In this document: positions 48,631-58,206 of the stretch, one piece after another | Numbering within the stretch: the stretch's first letter is position 1 | How the letters are laid out: every line of letters begins with the position of its first letter | Origin: a bacterium | Lineage (GTDB): Bacteria; Verrucomicrobiota; Kiritimatiellia; CAIKKV01; CAITUY01 | Reading direction: 5' to 3' | DNA length: 64,000 nucleotides | Assembly (NCBI GenBank): GCA_037128595.1 | Contig: JBAXWB010000025.1 | Location: 1-64,000, forward strand | The notes under the pieces: model-generated | What the model saw: the letters and a program-made list of their open reading frames with translations, nothing else | What the model was told of the DNA's origin: nothing | Database searches by the model: none | Made by a program: the position numbers and the translations under genes

Positions 48631-49536
48631 ATGACAACGCCCCTGCATACGATCGGCCATGTGGCCTGGCACGAACTTGTGGATTCGGTCCGCAGCCGAC
48701 GGGTGATCGTCATGGGCCTGCTCTACCTGGCGGGCTCCATCGTCGCGACCGCCATCTTCATCACCGTGCTCCAAAAGTTGGAGGGACAGTTGACCACCAC
48801 CCTGGGCCTGGCCACTTCCGCCAAAACCGGTAGTGTCACAGCCACGCTCTGGAAATCGGATTCGTTCCGGCAGATGATGACCGCCCTGATTGGCGACAAG
48901 GCGCTGGCGAGGAGTCTGCTGGACATCCCGCCGCTGGCCCTGTTCTACGGCTGGCTTTCGTTTGCCTTCACTCCTGCTCTCGTGATGTTAACGTCATCGA
49001 GCCGTATTTCGGAAGAGATCTGGAGTGGTTCGGCACGATTTGTCCTCTTCCGGATTCCCCGGCTGCACTGGTGTTTCGGGAAATTCGCCGGCCAGGCCAT
49101 CCAACTGGCCCTGGCATTGCTGCTCAGCGCCCTGGGCGCCTGGTTGACCGGCCTCTGCCGCATGACGGCCTTTGAACCGCTGGCCACGGCGCTGGCCATG
49201 CTCCTCTTTGCGGGCAAGGCCTGGCTCTATTCACTGGCCTTTCTGGGACTCGCGCTGGGTATTTCCCAACTCTGCGCAGGGCCCAACCTCGCGCTGGCCA
49301 CGGGTTTTCTGGCCCTCATCGTCATGGCCATCCTGAGCGGTGTCTCCGATGCATTTGCCGGTGAGGGATGGCGGCGCCTCTGGGATCTTGTGAACGCCCT
49401 GACCCCCGGTGCCCACCGGCTGGACCTGTGGTGGGGCGATAGCGCCCACTCCATCCCCGCCACCGTTTTCCTCCTCACCCTCTGCTTCGTTTACCTGCTG
49501 GCCGGTTATGCCCGCTTTTCAAAGAGGGACCTATGA
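48631..49536 (+). CDS. ABC-2-type transporter permease
   Basis: The 301-residue protein has about six hydrophobic segments: residues 27-47, 105-125, then four between 155 and 295, the last being FLLTLCFVYLLAGYARF. A large N-terminal extracytoplasmic loop (about 50-95) and the PALVMLTSSSRISEEIWSGS-type segment are typical of ABC-2 permeases of the gliding/copper family. The stop overlaps the ATPase gene by four bases, which confirms the pair. Exported substrate unknown. Confidence 0.88.
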   Translation: MTTPLHTIGHVAWHELVDSVRSRRVIVMGLLYLAGSIVATAIFITVLQKLEGQLTTTLGLATSAKTGSVTATLWKSDSFRQMMTALIGDKALARSLLDIPPLALFYGWLSFAFTPALVMLTSSSRISEEIWSGSARFVLFRIPRLHWCFGKFAGQAIQLALALLLSALGAWLTGLCRMTAFEPLATALAMLLFAGKAWLYSLAFLGLALGISQLCAGPNLALATGFLALIVMAILSGVSDAFAGEGWRRLWDLVNALTPGAHRLDLWWGDSAHSIPATVFLLTLCFVYLLAGYARFSKRDL

Positions 49537-50456
49537 CCACCGCCCTGGAGTTTCACAAGGTGGTTAAGCAGTATGGCCGCAACCGGGCTTTGGATGGCCT
49601 GGATCTCTGCGTCCCCCGGGGTTCGATCTTCGGGATGGTTGGGAGTAATGGAGCGGGGAAGACCACGGCCATGGCGTTGGCCACCGGGCTGCTTCAGTCT
49701 GATTCCGGCACCATTAATCTCCTGGGTGATGGTCCCTTCAACGCGGAGCGCCACGCCGGACGGGTGACCCTCCTGCCGCAGGACTCCCGCTTCCCGCCCC
49801 ACGCCCGGGTCGCCGAACTCCTCCGCTACTACGGCCGTCTCCAGGGTTCAGGCGGGCTGGAGCTGGAAACCTCCATTAATACCCTGCTGGAGTGGGTACA
49901 CCTGGCCGATCGCCGGCAATCGCCGGTTAGAACCCTTTCCCACGGCATGATCCGGCGCCTCGCCATTGCGCAGGCCTTTCTCGGGCAACCGGAACTCGTG
50001 CTTCTCGACGAACCGCTTAACGGCCTGGACCCGCTTGAGGCCGCCAGGGTCAGGACCCTGATCCGCGAACGACGCGGGAAGCAGGCCATTGTCGTCAGCT
50101 CCCACCATCTGGCGGATCTTGAGGCCGTCTGTGACACGGTGGCGTTCATTGAAAAAGGGCGACTCATCCGGCAGGACTCCCTGGCCGCCATCATTCAAAG
50201 CTGGCATCGCATCACCTATCTCCTGACTCAGCCGGGGCCGTCCAGTGACGCCTTATCCCAACTTGCCCCCGGGGTGGAATGGCAGCGGTCGAATGAGGGC
50301 CAAGAACTCACGGCTCTTTTCCCCCAGGATTACTCGCCGGAATCACTCAATGCCAAGGTCATCCCCTTACTCCTTGCGTCCGGGTGCGGCATTCTGGAAA
50401 TCAAACGTGGTTCCGACCTCGAAACCGAATACCTGCGCATGCATAAAACTTTGTAA
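49533..50456 (+). CDS. ABC transporter ATP-binding protein
   Basis: The 307-residue ATPase has Walker A VGSNGAGKTTA (about 37-47), the signature as TLSHGMIRRLAIAQAFL (about 137-153), Walker B ELVLLDEPLNGLDPLEA (about 156-172) and the switch region VVSSHHLADLEAVCD with His. The Q-loop reads LLPQDSRFPP. The signature LSHGM differs from LSGGQ but is common in ABC-2 export systems. A C-terminal 80-residue domain after about 220 is typical for the group. With the permease it forms a complete exporter. Confidence 0.93.
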   Translation: MTTALEFHKVVKQYGRNRALDGLDLCVPRGSIFGMVGSNGAGKTTAMALATGLLQSDSGTINLLGDGPFNAERHAGRVTLLPQDSRFPPHARVAELLRYYGRLQGSGGLELETSINTLLEWVHLADRRQSPVRTLSHGMIRRLAIAQAFLGQPELVLLDEPLNGLDPLEAARVRTLIRERRGKQAIVVSSHHLADLEAVCDTVAFIEKGRLIRQDSLAAIIQSWHRITYLLTQPGPSSDALSQLAPGVEWQRSNEGQELTALFPQDYSPESLNAKVIPLLLASGCGILEIKRGSDLETEYLRMHKTL

Positions 50457-50469
50457 CATACAGGTTCTT

Positions 50470-50560
50470 CTTCAACTCAGGCGCTGACAGGGGCAGCGCC
50501 CTCCATCTCATCAAAAGGGAGGGGTTCGCCCGTTCTGCCCTGCCCCTGAACCCCGAACCC
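50470..50560. repeat. CCCTCCAT-type hairpin repeat
   Basis: GCGCTGACAGGGGCAGCGCC and CTCCATCTCATCAAAAGGGA, then GGGGTTCGCCCGTTCTGCCC, give an imperfect stem of the type seen at 28078. The remaining gap up to the efp promoter has no gene. Confidence 0.6.
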
Positions 50561-50595
50561 TGACTCCTCTCCGGCTCATCCCGCAGACTTTACAT

Positions 50596-50624
50596 TTGAC
50601 AGAGTAGAGGGGGACGCCTATTTT
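50596..50624 (+). promoter_or_regulatory. efp promoter
   Basis: TTGACA (50596-50601), 17-base spacer, TATTTT (50619-50624), about 48 bases upstream of the efp ATG. A good housekeeping-type promoter. Confidence 0.8.
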
Positions 50625-50671
50625 ATGCGGCCTATTTCTGAACAGTGAAGAGAAACGAAGGGATTGGTTTT

Positions 50672-51241
50672 ATGGCGGATTATACAGCGTCTGATTTTCG
50701 TAAAGGGTTGCGCGTCGAACTGGATGGCGTGCCTTATTTGATTTCCGAATTCAACTTCGTGAAACCTGGCAAAGGCGCCGCCATTTACACCTGCCGGCTC
50801 AAGAGCCTCATCGACGGCGGCACCTTCGTCCGCGCCTTCCGCTCGAACGATGTCCTGAAGAAGCCCGATCTGGAAGAGCGCACCATGCGTTACTCCCATA
50901 ACGAAACCGATCACTACATTTTCATGGACGAGAACTACGAGCAGTTCACGCTCACGGCCGACGTGCTGGGGAACAACCGGTTTTTCCTCTACGACGACTG
51001 CGAAGTCCGCGTCCTGTACCACAACGGCCGCGCCGTGGACGTCACGCTGCCGACCTTCATTGAAAAAGAGATCATCGACACCGATCCCGGTGCCCGCGGC
51101 AACACGGCGACCAATGTCCTGAAGCCGGCCAAAATCAATGGCGGTTTTGAAATCCAGGTTCCGCTGTTCGTCAACCAGGGCGACATCATCAAAATCGACA
51201 CCCGCACCGGCGAGTACGCCGACCGCGTGTTGAAGAAATAA
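50672..51241 (+). CDS. efp: Translation elongation factor P
   Basis: EF-P rescues ribosomes stalled at polyproline. From the ATG at 50672 the protein has 189 residues in three beta-barrel domains. The tip loop reads FVKPGKGAA with Lys at position 34, the residue that EpmA lysylates in gamma-proteobacterial EF-P. C-terminal features IIDTDPGARGNTATNVLKPA and DIIKIDTRTGEYADRV are canonical. The next gene is epmA, so the modification system is adjacent. Confidence 0.97.
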   Translation: MADYTASDFRKGLRVELDGVPYLISEFNFVKPGKGAAIYTCRLKSLIDGGTFVRAFRSNDVLKKPDLEERTMRYSHNETDHYIFMDENYEQFTLTADVLGNNRFFLYDDCEVRVLYHNGRAVDVTLPTFIEKEIIDTDPGARGNTATNVLKPAKINGGFEIQVPLFVNQGDIIKIDTRTGEYADRVLKK

Positions 51242-51255
51242 GGAATCGCGGGATC

Positions 51256-52176
51256 ATGGCATCCCCGTCTTCTTATCATGATCAAGGCCGGCTGCAGTCC
51301 CTGCAACCGGCCTTGATTTTTCGCAGCCGGGTGCTGTCGGCGATCCGCAAATGGTTTGAAGCGGCGGGCTTCACCGAAGTAGACACGCCGGTCCGCATTC
51401 CGGTTCCCGCGCTGGAACTGCATATTGATGCCGAGCCGTCCGGCGCAGGATTCCTCCGCACCTCGCCGGAATTGCACATGAAGCGGCTCCTGGCAGCCGG
51501 GTATGACACACTCTTCCAGATCGGACCCTGTTTCCGCAAAGGGGAGTGGGGCCGGCTGCACCATCCGGAATACACCATGCTGGAATGGTACCGGGCCAAC
51601 GCCGATTATCTGGACATTCTTCACGATACCGAAAGCCTGTTAACGCAGGTCAGCCGTTCCGTCTGTCCCGGCCGGCTTCCCGCGCCCCCCTGGCCGCGCT
51701 TTACCGTAGAGGAGCTTTACATCAAACATGCAGGGTGGAACCCGGTCACCGCCTATGATGCTGAACGATTTGAACACGATCTTGTGGCCATGATCGAACC
51801 GGCCTTGCCCCGGGATACCCCGGCCTTTGTCATGGACTACCCCGCCGCCGCTGCGGCGCTTTCCCGGCGCAAACCCGGCCATGAGTCCGTGGCAGAACGA
51901 TTCGAGCTGTATATCAACGGTGTTGAAATCACCAATGCCTTCAGCGAATTGACGGACCCGGCCGAACAGCGTCGCCGGTTCGAGCAATGCGCCAAGGACC
52001 GGGCCGCCATGGGGGCCCCGGCTTACCCCTTGGACGAGGCCTTTCTGGCCGCCTTGGAGCTGGGGATGCCGCCTGCTGGCGGGATTGCGATGGGGATCGA
52101 CCGGTTGGTCATGGTCCTCTTGGGGGCCACCTCGTTGGACGAGGTCATCGCCTTCCGCGAGAATGTAAGAGGTTAG
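51256..52176 (+). CDS. epmA: EF-P beta-lysine ligase EpmA (PoxA/GenX)
   Basis: EpmA is a class II lysyl-tRNA-synthetase paralogue that attaches (R)-beta-lysine to EF-P Lys34. The 306-residue protein lacks the anticodon-binding domain and has motif 1 near FTEVDTPVRIPVPALELHID, motif 2 as FQIGPCFRKGEWGRLHHPEY (about 95-114) and motif 3 as GMPPAGGIAMGIDRLVMVLL (about 272-291). It lies 14 bases after efp. The lysine 2,3-aminomutase EpmB that usually supplies beta-lysine is not in the window. Confidence 0.95.
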   Translation: MASPSSYHDQGRLQSLQPALIFRSRVLSAIRKWFEAAGFTEVDTPVRIPVPALELHIDAEPSGAGFLRTSPELHMKRLLAAGYDTLFQIGPCFRKGEWGRLHHPEYTMLEWYRANADYLDILHDTESLLTQVSRSVCPGRLPAPPWPRFTVEELYIKHAGWNPVTAYDAERFEHDLVAMIEPALPRDTPAFVMDYPAAAAALSRRKPGHESVAERFELYINGVEITNAFSELTDPAEQRRRFEQCAKDRAAMGAPAYPLDEAFLAALELGMPPAGGIAMGIDRLVMVLLGATSLDEVIAFRENVRG

Positions 52177-52191
52177 ACGTCCTCCGTCTTC

Positions 52192-53205
52192 CTATGCCAC
52201 GTGATGGATCATCTGGAAAAGGCGGGCTTTAAGCAGGTCCAACCCTTCACCGGTCTCGGTCGACACGGGGAGCGGCTTGGTTTTGGTTTTCCGGCGAAAG
52301 ACCTTCAGGTTCTCAGCCGAATCCGGTAAATCCATCTTATTCGCCACCACCAGCGTGGAACGGGTCAGGAGCTCTTCGTTATACATCTTTAATTCGTTGC
52401 ACACGACCTTGTAGTCCTCTACAGGATCACGGCCTTCGCTGCCCGACATATCGACCACGATCGCCAGACAGGTGGCGCGCTCAATGTGTCGCAGGAACTC
52501 GATACCCAGGCCGACGCCCTGATGGGCATTTTTGATAATCCCGGGAATATCCGCGACCCGGTATGACGTGGTCTCGAAATCTTCGCCCATCATTACGGTC
52601 CCGATGATCGGGTTGATGGTCGTAAAGGTATAGGGCCCGATTTTCGGATGGGCATTGCTGATGCGGCTCAGGATGGAGGATTTGCCCGCATTGGGGAACC
52701 CGACCAGCCCAACGTCGGCCAGGAGCTTGACATCCAACTGGATCTTCTTCTCTTCGCCGGGCTCGCCATCGGTGTGCTCATAGGGCGTCTGATGGGTGGA
52801 GGTCTGCCAATGCGGATTCCCCAGCCCCCCCTTGCCTCCCTTGGCGATGATCATCTCCGCCCCCGGTTCGACCAGGTCACACAATAACTGACCGGACGAC
52901 GCATCGCGGACCTCGGTCCCACAGGGCACCAGGACCACCAGGTCCTCCCCGTTACGCCCATGCATGCGCTTACCCATGCCATGCTGGCCCTTTTCCGCAC
53001 GCTGCTCCGGATTAAAAAACAAGGAGATCAGGCTGTCGGTATTGGGTTCGGCTTTGAGGATCACGTGCCCGCCGCGCCCGCCATCCCCGCCATCGGGGCC
53101 GCCTTTGGCGATATATTTTTCGCGACGAAAGGCGAGGCACCCATTGCCGCCGGACCCGGCGGAGGCAAGGATCACCATTGAATCAATAAATTTTCGTGTT
53201 TTCAT
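52192..53205 (-). CDS. obg: Obg-family GTPase
   Basis: Obg (CgtA) is an essential ribosome-associated GTPase involved in 50S maturation and stress responses. The 337-residue protein from the ATG at 53205 has the Gly-rich Obg fold (FIDSMVILASAGSGGNGCLA to about 155) and a G domain with G1 GFPNAGKSS (about 165-173), the G2 Thr in YTFTTINP, G3 DIPGI and G4 NKMDL. The C-terminal domain found in some homologues is absent. It follows rpmA, as in many bacteria, but an intrinsic terminator lies between them. Confidence 0.96.
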   Translation of the reverse strand: MKTRKFIDSMVILASAGSGGNGCLAFRREKYIAKGGPDGGDGGRGGHVILKAEPNTDSLISLFFNPEQRAEKGQHGMGKRMHGRNGEDLVVLVPCGTEVRDASSGQLLCDLVEPGAEMIIAKGGKGGLGNPHWQTSTHQTPYEHTDGEPGEEKKIQLDVKLLADVGLVGFPNAGKSSILSRISNAHPKIGPYTFTTINPIIGTVMMGEDFETTSYRVADIPGIIKNAHQGVGLGIEFLRHIERATCLAIVVDMSGSEGRDPVEDYKVVCNELKMYNEELLTRSTLVVANKMDLPDSAENLKVFRRKTKTKPLPVSTETGEGLDLLKARLFQMIHHVA

Positions 53206-53215
53206 GGTGACTCCC

Positions 53216-53252
53216 AAAAACAAAAGCCGCGCCCCAGGGGACGCGGCCTGCA
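53216..53252 (-). terminator. Intrinsic terminator between rpmA and obg
   Basis: On the minus strand GCCGCGTCCCC and GGGGCGCGGC form a stem followed by TTTTGTTTTT. It comes just after the rpmA stop codon and before the obg ribosome-binding site, so obg expression may be reduced relative to the ribosomal genes. Confidence 0.85.
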
Positions 53253-53279
53253 TGAAGCGGATTATCTAAAATTCCACGC

Positions 53280-53531
53280 TTACGCCGTGGCCTCGGTCGC
53301 AATGACCGAAACCGAACGACCCTCTCTCACAAACTTGACCTTACCGGCAACCAATGAGAACAGCGTGTCATCCCGGCCCAGCTTGACATTCAGTCCTGCT
53401 TTGACCTTGGTTCCGCGCTGGCGCACAATGATGCCACCGGCTTTAATTGTTTCGCCATCGTAGGCCTTAACGCCAAGGCGTTGCCCGCGACTGTCCCGTC
53501 CATTTGCTCTACTGCCGCCTGCTTTCGACAT
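53280..53531 (-). CDS. rpmA: Ribosomal protein bL27
   Basis: The 83-residue protein starts [20 protein letters not shown] and contains [18 protein letters not shown], typical of bL27, whose N-terminus reaches the peptidyl-transferase centre. No N-terminal extension of the firmicute type that needs Prp cleavage is present. It follows rplU by 16 bases in the usual L21-L27 order. Confidence 0.98.
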   Translation of the reverse strand: MSKAGGSRANGRDSRGQRLGVKAYDGETIKAGGIIVRQRGTKVKAGLNVKLGRDDTLFSLVAGKVKFVREGRSVSVIATEATA

Positions 53532-53547
53532 AACTCAAACTCCTCTT

Positions 53548-53862
53548 TCAGCCAATACTGGCCACGCGCAACACGGTCAACTGCTGACGATGACCGACTT
53601 TCCGCTTATATCCTTTGCGGCGTTTTTTCTTGAACGCCACGACTTTAGGCGCTTTCACGCGCTCCACGATCTGGGCACTTACCTTGGCGCCCTTCACAAA
53701 AGGGGTCCCCACTGTAAGGGTTTTACCATCAGAGAGCGCCAGCACTGAATCCAAAGTCACCGTGCTACCCGCTTCTCCTTCGAGAAGTTCAACCTTAAGG
53801 GTGTCACCGGCCTTAACCAGATACTGTTTCCCGCCTGTTCCAACTACTGCATAGGCTTCCAT
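53548..53862 (-). CDS. rplU: Ribosomal protein bL21
   Basis: The 104-residue product begins MEAYAVVGTGGKQYLVKAGD and ends with the basic FKKKRRKGYKRKVGHRQQ region that binds 23S rRNA. An upstream in-frame ATG at 53880 would add six residues, but the start at 53862 matches the family. It is the first gene of the L21-L27-Obg run. Confidence 0.97.
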   Translation of the reverse strand: MEAYAVVGTGGKQYLVKAGDTLKVELLEGEAGSTVTLDSVLALSDGKTLTVGTPFVKGAKVSAQIVERVKAPKVVAFKKKRRKGYKRKVGHRQQLTVLRVASIG

Positions 53863-53924
53863 ATATCCATCCTTATCCACGGCTCGAGGCCGATTCCCGG
53901 CTCTCTGCTAACAAAAGGTCGGTT

Positions 53925-53953
53925 ATGCTAGGTTTCGGACCTCTAAATGTCAA
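53925..53953 (-). promoter_or_regulatory. rplU promoter
   Basis: Minus strand: TTGACA (53948-53953), 17-base spacer, TAGCAT (53925-53930), about 60 bases upstream of rplU. The leader between promoter and gene could fold, but no known L21 leader motif was identified. Confidence 0.75.
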
Positions 53954-54035
53954 TGCTTCTTTTCCATTTTTACATAACCCGTTCCGGCCCGTTTCCTTTG
54001 TGGCCAAAAACCGGGGTACTATGTTACTTTCCTTC

Positions 54036-54443
54036 ATGGACGACAAACGAAAATTCCGCCGCTTCCAGCTGAACCTCCCCTCCTCACTGCTCCTTGAGAA
54101 TGCAGAGGCTCCCCCAGTTCCCGTCACCCTCATTGACGCGTCCTTTGGCGGATTGGGCCTCATTTCCGGCGAAGACTTCCCCGTCGGCACCCTGATTTCC
54201 CTGAACTGGGATCGCCCGCCTTTTGCGGAAAACGTTGGGGTGAGTCTCAAAAGCCGGATTGTCAGCTCACGCAGAAAACCTTCCCAGCCCGGGAAATTTT
54301 CCGTGAATACCACCTTTCTGGACCCGGATCCTGTTCTGATCCAAAAACTTTTGCATTGGGCACAAATGCAGTCCCTCATTCAAGCCAAGGCCCGTACCCG
54401 CGCGAACACCTCCGCCAGACCCGGCGGACGCGGGTTCTTTTGA
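54036..54443 (+). CDS. PilZ-domain protein
   Basis: The 135-residue protein, started at the ATG at 54036, has the two c-di-GMP-binding motifs of PilZ: RKFRR (RxxxR, residues 5-9) and DASFGGLGL (D/NxSxxG, about 46-54), separated by a beta strand. A basic Arg-rich tail ends the protein. In-frame ATGs at 54021 and 53925 are possible but precede the domain. PilZ proteins relay c-di-GMP to motility or polysaccharide synthesis; the next genes make nucleotide sugars, which fits the latter. Confidence 0.88.
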   Translation: MDDKRKFRRFQLNLPSSLLLENAEAPPVPVTLIDASFGGLGLISGEDFPVGTLISLNWDRPPFAENVGVSLKSRIVSSRRKPSQPGKFSVNTTFLDPDPVLIQKLLHWAQMQSLIQAKARTRANTSARPGGRGFF

Positions 54444-54507
54444 CCCCCACCCCCCGTAACCCGATACTCGACTTTTTCCGGCATATTGGACATATTACGG
54501 GCAACTT

Positions 54508-55662
54508 ATGAGCCATTCTAAAATCAACATTATGTCGGTGGTCGGGGCCCGTCCCAATTTCATGAAAATTGCCCCCTTTATACGGGAGCTCTCACGCTTC
54601 CCGGACGACTTTACCCACACCCTGATCCATACCGGCCAACATTATGATGCGGCCATGTCAAAATCGTTCTTCCAGGAGTTGGCCATTCCGGCCCCGGATG
54701 TGGACCTTGGCATCGGCTCCGGCACCCATGCCGAGCAGGTAGGGAAAACCATGATCGCCTTCGAAAAGGTCGTTCAGGAGCGCAAGCCGGACTGGATCGT
54801 CGTGATAGGCGATGTCAATGCGACCTGCGCTTGCTCCATCACCGCCAAGAAGGAACATATTCCCCTCGCCCACATTGAGTCGGGCCTGCGCTCCTTTGAT
54901 CCGGACATGCCGGAGGAAATCAACCGGCTGGTGACTGACCGCCTCTCGGACCTCCTCTTCACGACCGACGCCATCGCCGATGCCAACCTGCTGAAGGAGG
55001 GCGTGCCCCCGTCCCGGATCAAGCGGGTGGGCAACATCATGATTGATACGCTTGAAGCGCAACGCGCCACGGCGGCCGCCCTGGACCTGACGAGCCTGTG
55101 CACCGCGTTTGCCCTTCCCGGCGCCAGTCACCCCCTCCCGCCGCTCAAGGACAACCGGTTCTGCGTCATCACGTTGCATCGCCCCTCCAATGTGGATGAC
55201 CTGGACATCCTCGCCCCCCTGGTGAACTTTCTGATCGACGAGGTGGCGCCGGTATTGCCCCTGATCTGGCCCGTCCACCCCCGCACCCGAAATAAACTGG
55301 AATCGTCCGGCCTGTGGAAACGGCTGCAGAATGCCCCCGGCCTGATTCTCACCCAGCCCCTGGGCTATCACGAAATGCTGCGTCTGACCATGGGGGCCAA
55401 GGTCATGCTGACCGATAGCGGCGGACTGCAGGAGGAGTGCTGTATTCTGGGGACTCCCTGCCTGACGCTCCGCTGGAACACCGAGCGCCCGATGACGCTG
55501 CGCGAGCAGGGCGGCGTCAGCATCCTGGTCGGGAACGATGTCGAGCGAATCCGCGCCGAGTTCAGGTTGGCCGCCGCCCTGCCCAGAACGTTGCACCGTC
55601 CCCCGCTCTGGGACGGCCATACCGCCGAACGGATGGTTGCCTGTTTTAAGGAATTAAAGTAA
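54508..55662 (+). CDS. wecB: UDP-N-acetylglucosamine 2-epimerase (non-hydrolysing)
   Basis: WecB interconverts UDP-GlcNAc and UDP-ManNAc. The 384-residue GT-B-like protein has VVGARPNFMKIAPFIRELS near the N-terminus, the HTGQHYDAAMSKSFF segment (about 34-48), AHIESGLRSFDPDMPEEINR (about 126-145) and the C-terminal LTDSGGLQEECCILGTPCLT (about 297-316). All are conserved in the epimerase. It is followed by an epimerase/dehydratase and a UDP-sugar dehydrogenase: a short set for making uronic or N-acetylated surface sugars. Confidence 0.95.
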   Translation: MSHSKINIMSVVGARPNFMKIAPFIRELSRFPDDFTHTLIHTGQHYDAAMSKSFFQELAIPAPDVDLGIGSGTHAEQVGKTMIAFEKVVQERKPDWIVVIGDVNATCACSITAKKEHIPLAHIESGLRSFDPDMPEEINRLVTDRLSDLLFTTDAIADANLLKEGVPPSRIKRVGNIMIDTLEAQRATAAALDLTSLCTAFALPGASHPLPPLKDNRFCVITLHRPSNVDDLDILAPLVNFLIDEVAPVLPLIWPVHPRTRNKLESSGLWKRLQNAPGLILTQPLGYHEMLRLTMGAKVMLTDSGGLQEECCILGTPCLTLRWNTERPMTLREQGGVSILVGNDVERIRAEFRLAAALPRTLHRPPLWDGHTAERMVACFKELK

Positions 55663-55678
55663 ACAGTCATACTGGATT

Positions 55679-56641
55679 ATGAAAATATTTGTCACAGGCA
55701 CAGCAGGCTTTATCGGGATGCATCTGGCGCATAGCCTTCTGGAGGAAGGACACACCGTTGTCGGACTCGATAATTTCAACGATTACTACCCGGTCCAACT
55801 CAAGCGCGACCGGCACGCCCGCTTAACCTCCTATTACAATTACACCGGGATCGAGGGCGATTTATGTGATTCCGCCCTGCTGACACACCTGTTCAAAGAA
55901 CACCACTTTGATGCCGTTTGTAATCTCGCCGCTCAAGCAGGTGTCCGGTATTCACTGACCAATCCTTCCGCCTACCAGAAATCAAACCTCGAAGGGTTTC
56001 TCAATATCCTGGAAGCCTGCCGTCACGCCAGAACGCCACGCCTGGTCTACGCCTCCAGTTCAAGCGTCTACGGCGGAAACACCAAGCTCCCCTTCAGCGA
56101 GAGCGATCCCGTGGATTGCCCGGTCAGCCTCTATGCTGCCACCAAAAAAGCCAACGAACTCATGGCCCACACCTACACCCATCTTTACGGGCTACAAACG
56201 GTCGGCCTTCGGTTCTTCACCGTCTATGGCCCCTGGGGTCGCCCGGATATGGCCTACTGGAGCTTCACCCAGGCCATGCTCGCGGGCAAGTCCATCCCGG
56301 TCTTCAATCACGGCCATATGCAGCGGGATTTCACCTTTATCGACGACATTGTGGCCGGCGTGAAGGCAGCCCTCTTCACCCCGGGCCTGGCGCCCTGCGA
56401 AGTGCTCAACCTGGGCAATCACCACCCCGAAAAACTGATGGATATGATTGGCACCCTGGCGGCCACCCTCGGGGTGAAACCCCTCATAGACTTGCTACCG
56501 ATGCAGCCGGGCGATGTTCCGGCGACCTATGCCGACATCACGCTGGCGGAAGCCAAGCTGGGCTTCCGCCCAACCACGTCGCTGGCGCAGGGCCTGCCGA
56601 AGTTTGTCACCTGGTACCGGCAGTATCATTCGATTTCATAA
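55679..56641 (+). CDS. NAD-dependent nucleotide-sugar epimerase (UDP-glucuronate 4-epimerase-like)
   Basis: An extended SDR of 320 residues. [19 protein letters not shown] (7-25) binds [20 protein letters not shown] carries the catalytic Ser, and [11 protein letters not shown] the Tyr-x3-Lys pair (about 151-161). [19 protein letters not shown] (about 180-198) is characteristic of UDP-glucuronate 4-epimerases that make UDP-galacturonate. The order wecB-epimerase-dehydrogenase suggests an acidic surface polysaccharide. The next gene starts 13 bases after it. Confidence 0.93.
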   Translation: MKIFVTGTAGFIGMHLAHSLLEEGHTVVGLDNFNDYYPVQLKRDRHARLTSYYNYTGIEGDLCDSALLTHLFKEHHFDAVCNLAAQAGVRYSLTNPSAYQKSNLEGFLNILEACRHARTPRLVYASSSSVYGGNTKLPFSESDPVDCPVSLYAATKKANELMAHTYTHLYGLQTVGLRFFTVYGPWGRPDMAYWSFTQAMLAGKSIPVFNHGHMQRDFTFIDDIVAGVKAALFTPGLAPCEVLNLGNHHPEKLMDMIGTLAATLGVKPLIDLLPMQPGDVPATYADITLAEAKLGFRPTTSLAQGLPKFVTWYRQYHSIS

Positions 56642-56654
56642 AAAAGGAAAACCC

Positions 56655-57965
56655 ATGAATAATAAAGAGACCCTGATCGAGAAGCTCAACAACAAATCCG
56701 CTGTGATTGGCATTGTTGGACTGGGCTATGTCGGCCTGCCGCTGGTGATTCGCTTCGCGGAAGAAGGATTCAAGGTCCTCGGAATCGACATCGACGAGAG
56801 CAAAATCAGCAAGCTCAATGCCGGCAAGAGCTACATTGAACATATCCCCGCCGACGCCATCCACCGGTCACGCAAGGCGGGCTTCCGGGCCACCGCGAAT
56901 TTCGCTGAAGCCAGCGAGGCCGACGCCCTGATCATCTGCGTCCCGACCCCCCTTGACGAACACCGGGAGCCGGATATGAGCTATGTGATCGGAACCGTGG
57001 AATCGCTGATCCCCAACATCCGGGCGGGCCAGCTCATGTCCCTCGAAAGCACCACCTATCCGGGCACCACCGATGAGGAGTTGCTCCCCCGCATCCAGGC
57101 GCGCGGCTTCACCGTCGGCAAGAACTATTTCCTCACCTTCTCCCCCGAACGTGAAGATCCCGGTAACCAGAAATTCAATACGCGCACTATTCCGAAGGTA
57201 TGCGGCGGCATTACTCCGGCCTGCCGCGACGTGGGCGTCGCCCTTTACAGCTCCATTATCGACCAGGTCGTCCCGGTAAGCTCCACACGTGTGGCCGAAA
57301 TGACCAAGCTTCTGGAAAACATCCACCGCTCGGTCAATATCGGGTTGGTCAATGAGATGAAGATTGTCGCCGACCGCATGGGCATCGACATTCACGAGGT
57401 GATCAAGGCCGCCGCGACCAAACCCTTCGGGTTCGTCCCTTACCAGCCCGGCCCCGGACTCGGCGGGCACTGTATTCCCATCGACCCGTTCTACCTCACC
57501 TGGAAGGCCCGTGAATACGGAGTCCACACCCGCTTCATCGAACTGGCCGGCGAGGTCAACAGCGGCATGCCGGAATGGGTGATCGGCAAACTGAGCGACG
57601 CCTTGAATGACCGCAGCCAATCGGTCAAGAGCAGTAAAGTCCTGGTGCTGGGGCTCGCGTATAAAAAGGATGTCGATGACCCCCGTGAGTCTCCGTCCTG
57701 CATCCTGATGGAACTCCTGCGGAAACGCGGTGCTAAAGTCGCCTATTCAGACCCCCACTTCCCCTCCTTCCCGAAAATGCGGGAACATAAGTTCGATCTG
57801 AAAAGCGTCGCGCTGACGCCCAAAAGCATTGCGTCCTATGACTGCATCCTGCTGGCGACCAACCATTCGTCTTTCGACTACAAGATGATCAAAAAGAATG
57901 CCAGGCTGATTGTGGATACCCGCAACGCGTACCCCGAACCGGCCAAGAACGTCATCAAGGCTTGA
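56655..57965 (+). CDS. Nucleotide-sugar dehydrogenase (UDP-GlcNAc/ManNAc or UDP-Glc 6-dehydrogenase, WbpA-like)
   Basis: The 436-residue enzyme oxidises C6 of a UDP-sugar to a uronic acid in two NAD steps. AGGAAA precedes the ATG at 56655. The N-terminal Rossmann motif is [20 protein letters not shown] (about 15-34); [19 protein letters not shown] contains the catalytic Cys (about 271-289), and [17 protein letters not shown] marks the third domain (about 332-348). Similarity of these motifs is greatest to WbpA/WecC-type enzymes, which with WecB would give UDP-ManNAcA, but UDP-glucose is not excluded. Confidence 0.93.
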   Translation: MNNKETLIEKLNNKSAVIGIVGLGYVGLPLVIRFAEEGFKVLGIDIDESKISKLNAGKSYIEHIPADAIHRSRKAGFRATANFAEASEADALIICVPTPLDEHREPDMSYVIGTVESLIPNIRAGQLMSLESTTYPGTTDEELLPRIQARGFTVGKNYFLTFSPEREDPGNQKFNTRTIPKVCGGITPACRDVGVALYSSIIDQVVPVSSTRVAEMTKLLENIHRSVNIGLVNEMKIVADRMGIDIHEVIKAAATKPFGFVPYQPGPGLGGHCIPIDPFYLTWKAREYGVHTRFIELAGEVNSGMPEWVIGKLSDALNDRSQSVKSSKVLVLGLAYKKDVDDPRESPSCILMELLRKRGAKVAYSDPHFPSFPKMREHKFDLKSVALTPKSIASYDCILLATNHSSFDYKMIKKNARLIVDTRNAYPEPAKNVIKA

Positions 57966-57994
57966 CACGCCCGTTTCTACGAACTAATTTGCGC

Positions 57995-58180
57995 CCCGAT
58001 ATTTGAATAGTTGATGAGGCATCCCGGAACACGGTGCGAATCCGTGGCGATCCCGTCGCTGTAATCGAGAAGTTGGTTTTTCAGGGGAAACCCACCACTG
58101 GGCTGAGCGGTAATACGTATCAGTTCGGGAAGGTTGAAAAACCGGCTATGATCCGAAAGCCAGAAGACCTGCCGCATCAC
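57995..58180 (+). ncRNA. Cobalamin riboswitch
   Basis: The leader shows the conserved B12 aptamer: GGAACACGGTGCGAATCCGT (58026) with GGCGATCCCGTCGCTGTAAT, the GGGAAACCCACCACTGGG peripheral region, and the near-invariant AAAGCCAGAAGACCTGCC block (58156-58173). It lies between the sugar dehydrogenase gene and cobT and precedes an intrinsic terminator, so adenosylcobalamin or a related cobamide should end transcription early. It fills most of the 316-base gap. Confidence 0.93.
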
Positions 58181-58206
58181 AACCCGCTTGGAATCTGATG
58201 GAAAAG